A DNA stretch of 64,000 nt, from the NCBI GenBank assembly GCA_037074765.1, contig JBAMDO010000026.1, forward strand, positions 248,001 to 312,000, written 5' to 3'. A program made the translations under genes and the position numbers. Within the stretch, counting starts at the first letter, position 1; the number at the start of each line of letters is the position of its first letter. Under the pieces are notes generated by a model. That model made no database searches. It worked only from the letters and a program-made list of their open reading frames with translations, and was not told where the DNA came from. Origin of the DNA: Mansonella perstans (taxonomy: Eukaryota > Nematoda > Chromadorea > Rhabditida > Onchocercidae). Shown piece after piece: positions 60,748-64,000 of the stretch.

Positions 60748-63700
60748 ATGCAGAGAGGAAATTCTTCAGAAGAAAAAAATGAGAAACGAATGAATGGCAT
60801 AGCTATTCACGATCAAGGTACATTTTCTGCAAAATTTTGAATTAAATTCGTTTATCATAAAGATATATTCGTAAGTGTCCTTGGTTCTGATTTTCAGCAT
60901 TTTGTAAAAAATTAAATGATCGCGTTTTTTCAACGACTGTGGAAAATACCGGTTATAAGTTTTTGTTTGCTGGATTCATAATCTGCCCTAAAACATATTA
61001 TTCCTACCAGAGGTCAGTGCATTAACTAAAATTGATGAAAAATTTGAATGAAAATATGAAAATATTGATGAAATATGATGAAAATAGTCGAATAAAACTG
61101 AAATAAATAAAGTGATTTACTGATTGTTTTTGTGAGGTTTTTTTTTTTTTTTTTTTTTTTGCAACAAGTTACATTTGCTTATAGCTGTCTAAAAGGTAAA
61201 AATCTAAAAGACTTACATTTCTGATTATTTAAAGTATTGGATTTAAAATGGATTATAAGTAATCGTTATTTGGAAAATATACCAAAATATGTCAAACAAG
61301 AACGATCACATCTTCCACTTTCTTCTTAATTCATAGTGCCTATTCATTATTTTTAAATGTTGGCGAGCTTCTCCAGTATCATTTCAAAAATCAATGCTAA
61401 TTTTTACGAGAAAAAGAAAAGTAAAGTTTCATTGTTTGTTTTCCTGTCCATTTCATCTCATTTTTATATACCTGTACATTTTTTCTGCAGTGATCAAACA
61501 AAAAATTGTAATAAATTTTCATTTTTAAGAAAAAGAAAAAAGAAGACAAAGATACTGAATGTGACACTAATGAAATAATTACTTGTCATAGCTCTCTTTC
61601 AACTTATATCTATCTGATTAGAAATATCAGGAACTTTTTTATTACCTGCATCACCTATATAACGACATTTGAAGCTATTATAAATACGCACTAGGACAAT
61701 ATCATTTTCATTGAGACGTTCCCGGACAAACCTCGGGCATCTGTTAAAACTTGAATTGATATTGAATTTTATGGATTTTGGGAAGTTCTTCTATTGTAGT
61801 GCGAAATTTGTAAGAAGGGAAAGTAAAAGAGAAGTATCATTGTAATGTACTTCCTATGATCATTACACTGAAAGAGCTAGAAAATACGTGAAACCCAAAA
61901 TTGATCCAACATATATATGTTGTATCAAAAAGGAAGAATTTATTAGCTTAACTGATCAAATCTGTTATATTTCATATTACATTATCATTCATGAAATGTT
62001 CTTGAAGTATCTTAATGATTTGTCCTATGCATTGAGTGACACTGTTAAGTTATTGGATTACATTTAATAAAGCTCATTTTTTATCTCTATCTATAAAATT
62101 GAATTTGGCGAATTCATATTTTAGAATAGATAAAATAGTCTTGCAATGAAGTTTTTGATGATAGTGAAGACCTAAACATAAATCTAATTATACAGTGATT
62201 TCGAAAACAAAAAAACATATTCATAACACGTGAAGAATGATGATAGCATGGATTACGCGTGACTATTGACTTTTTGTTAGAAGTGGTTTTTTTTTTTTCT
62301 TTTTTCAGTTTTGTGTTGACAACTCTTGATATTTTTATTTTTCTTTCAAAGTAATTATTTCCAATTTCAGAATTCAAGAACTAAATTTGAAATACGGACT
62401 AGCAGCGAAGTTTTTTCAGCTTCCGACATACATAAATTATTTAAGAGCTCGTAACATGCGCTTTTCTCAGCCACGAATATCCAGCGGTTATGTAACAGTT
62501 CGGAAGACAACAATAACTATTGGTCTTGGAATAGGCGTTGGTATTGCAGCAGTCGGTTATTTTTATATAAAAAGGTAACCGTTTAGCCTCGGATGAAGTT
62601 GTTTTTTGTTATATCAATGAAGAAATAGAAAGTGTTTTTATAGATTGAGTTGCATTTGTTAATCAAACTTGAATAAACACTTGGGGGTTTACGGTTATTT
62701 TCGAACGATGGCAGTGACTTTTCGATTACATTTCTTTAGTTTTTATATTTAAGATGAAGGTGATTTGAGATTTTGGAGAAATTCTCGTAAGAGTGATTCT
62801 GAAGAATATGACGATGCTACTGAAAACCTTCCAAATGAAATTACAATACCTCGAAACACAGATTTAACTACTTGTATGTTTCTTTTTGAACTAGGTTTTC
62901 TCTGAACAGTATTATCATTGTATCTCGAAGTGTTGATTTGACTACTGTTTCAAGGTGATTTACATCGATTACGAAATTATATGTGAATTGTTGCCAGGGA
63001 TATGAGTTAAAAAGTTATTTGGTACTACGAATTTTTAACAGCTAAACTTGTAGTACGATTTGGTAAAACTAGAGGTGCACCATCAGTTGGATCGTCGCAG
63101 CGAAACTTATCCAGATTAGGAAATATACCATCTGCTGAATCGGATCTAATTTACAGTATGTGGATTTACAATATTTCACCGCTTCCTTGGATATACAAAG
63201 CTATATAACCCGTTTGTCCTAGAACCAGTGATTCATCTTGTGGTAGCTCGGAAAATCAAATTTTAGGCTTACAGTCGATGCAAGAGATATTACAGCGTAT
63301 GGAACGAGCATTTGCTGCATTAGATATGGTGAAAAATCGTTCAGAAAAAGACTGTAAACGAGCGGATCTAATTTCTTCCGTATTAGACAGGTCTTTCATA
63401 AAATAATCATTAGAAACTTGTAAAAATCATTTGCTGATTTAAATTGTACTCATTAAACTATGCAAGGCTTTTTTCAAGATAATAAATGTACGATTTTAAA
63501 CTATTGATATGTTGGCTATGAAAGTAGTGAATCCCTGCTGATAAGAACTAGTATTAAAGTAATTTATTCTAACTTGCTTTGATTGTTTATATCAGTATAT
63601 TGTCTTTATTTATAAAATTAGAAATGCATTTTGTTGCTGCTTTACACCACTTTATGAGCTTCTGTTCCAGGTTACGAATTTTGGAAACAGATATTATAAA

Positions 63701-64000
63701 ATTAGTGCAGGAAGGCGGTTATGAAAAAGGAATTCTACCTAGCGATGAAACATGTAAGTTCAGAATGCGTTTGCCGAATTCGCGTTTGAAAAATTCTGTT
63801 TTTTTTATTCAGCTATTCAGTTATAGGTTTAGTTAGCAGAACCCTCTGGTAGCAAGTGTTATAGTTTGGACGCAAAAGTTGATTACAGTATATTCAAATA
63901 AATGAATTAATTTTCGTTTGTACTGTGGACTCAGTAAATTTATTTTGAATTCAGTTAAATTTAGATTTTAGATTGGTCGGCGGGGGGATCGCAGCGTGCA
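60748..64000 (+). CDS. miga-1: Mitoguardin (MIGA/FAM73-like), N-terminal part, cut by window end
   Basis: Mitoguardins sit in the mitochondrial outer membrane, promote mitochondrial fusion and make ER-mitochondria contacts via VAP. Exons: 60748-60817, 60898-61012, 62371-62574, 62754-62873, 63042-63155, 63267-63390, 63671-63753, 63972 onwards. Seen: a short N-terminus; KYGLAAKFFQLPTYINYLRAR; one TM segment (TITIGLGIGVGIAAVGYFYI) followed by KR; an acidic stretch SDSEEYDDATENLPNE; LVVRFGKTRGAPSVGSSQR; and LQSMQEILQRMERAFAALDM, which fits the conserved LESLE.AL..WE region, then LRILETDIIKLVQEGGYE. Junctions agree except 62574 to 62754, which clash by one phase. A 14-nt exon at 62644-62657 would repair this (see findings). 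A TTTTAG acceptor lies 21 nt before the ATG. Confidence 0.7.

Overview
The window looks like nuclear DNA of a nematode, most probably a filarial (onchocercid) worm. It is very AT-rich, has long poly-A/T runs, and its genes are split into short exons (13 to about 300 nt) with GTAAGT-like donors and TTTCAG acceptors. Encoded proteins resemble C. elegans and human orthologues. Several start codons sit just downstream of a TTTCAG that could be a trans-splice acceptor. A mitochondrial fragment near 20.8-21.2 kb has the rrnL-nad3 order expected of a nematode mitochondrion. Species assignment is inference. I saw no CRISPR, prophage, bacterial insertion, intact transposon or confident tRNA.

Layout, left to right: (1) 1-422, 3' end of an aberrant ribosomal protein S4 gene; (2) 998-3689 +, TRUB2-like mitochondrial pseudouridine synthase; (3) 6182-8547 -, ceramide synthase; (4) 10241-11975 +, NAC alpha; (5) 12767-14248 -, ribosomal protein L17/uL22, divergent from (6) 14858-16363 +, PP1 inhibitor-3 (PPP1R11), with a long hairpin between them; (7) 18532-18798 -, small one-pass membrane protein; (8) about 20805-21195, nuclear mitochondrial insertion; (9) 24206-25949 +, tandem-WWE-domain protein, followed at 26320-26894 by a decayed PARP catalytic domain; (10) 27907-29730 +, intronless VPS33B; (11) 31937-32851 +, Cys-rich type I membrane protein; (12) 34428-36754 -, TFIIF beta; (13) 38088-40931 -, UBAC2 rhomboid pseudoprotease with a UBA domain; (14) 42635-44002 +, stand-alone HDAC6-type ubiquitin-binding zinc finger; (15) 46946-52232 +, 696-aa coiled-coil protein in 16 exons; (16) 52759 to about 53490 -, unrecognised gene fragment; (17) about 56121-57147 -, MRGBP/EAF7-like NuA4 subunit; (18) 60748 to window end +, mitoguardin, cut by the window edge.

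Most genes are single-copy housekeeping genes with no obvious pathway link, although ubiquitin and ADP-ribose recognition recurs (WWE, PARP relic, UBA, ZnF-UBP). The most unusual locus is the WWE-WWE gene with a broken PARP1/2-type catalytic domain about 370 bp downstream on the same strand. This could be the remnant of a once-joined ADP-ribosylation gene. Other points for follow-up are the NUMT, the aberrant RPS4 end, two long hairpins, a 13-nt microexon, and two membrane proteins I could not assign.

Exon boundaries were inferred by hand from reading frame, GT/AG sites and remembered family sequences. For the main genes all phases add up; exceptions are stated.
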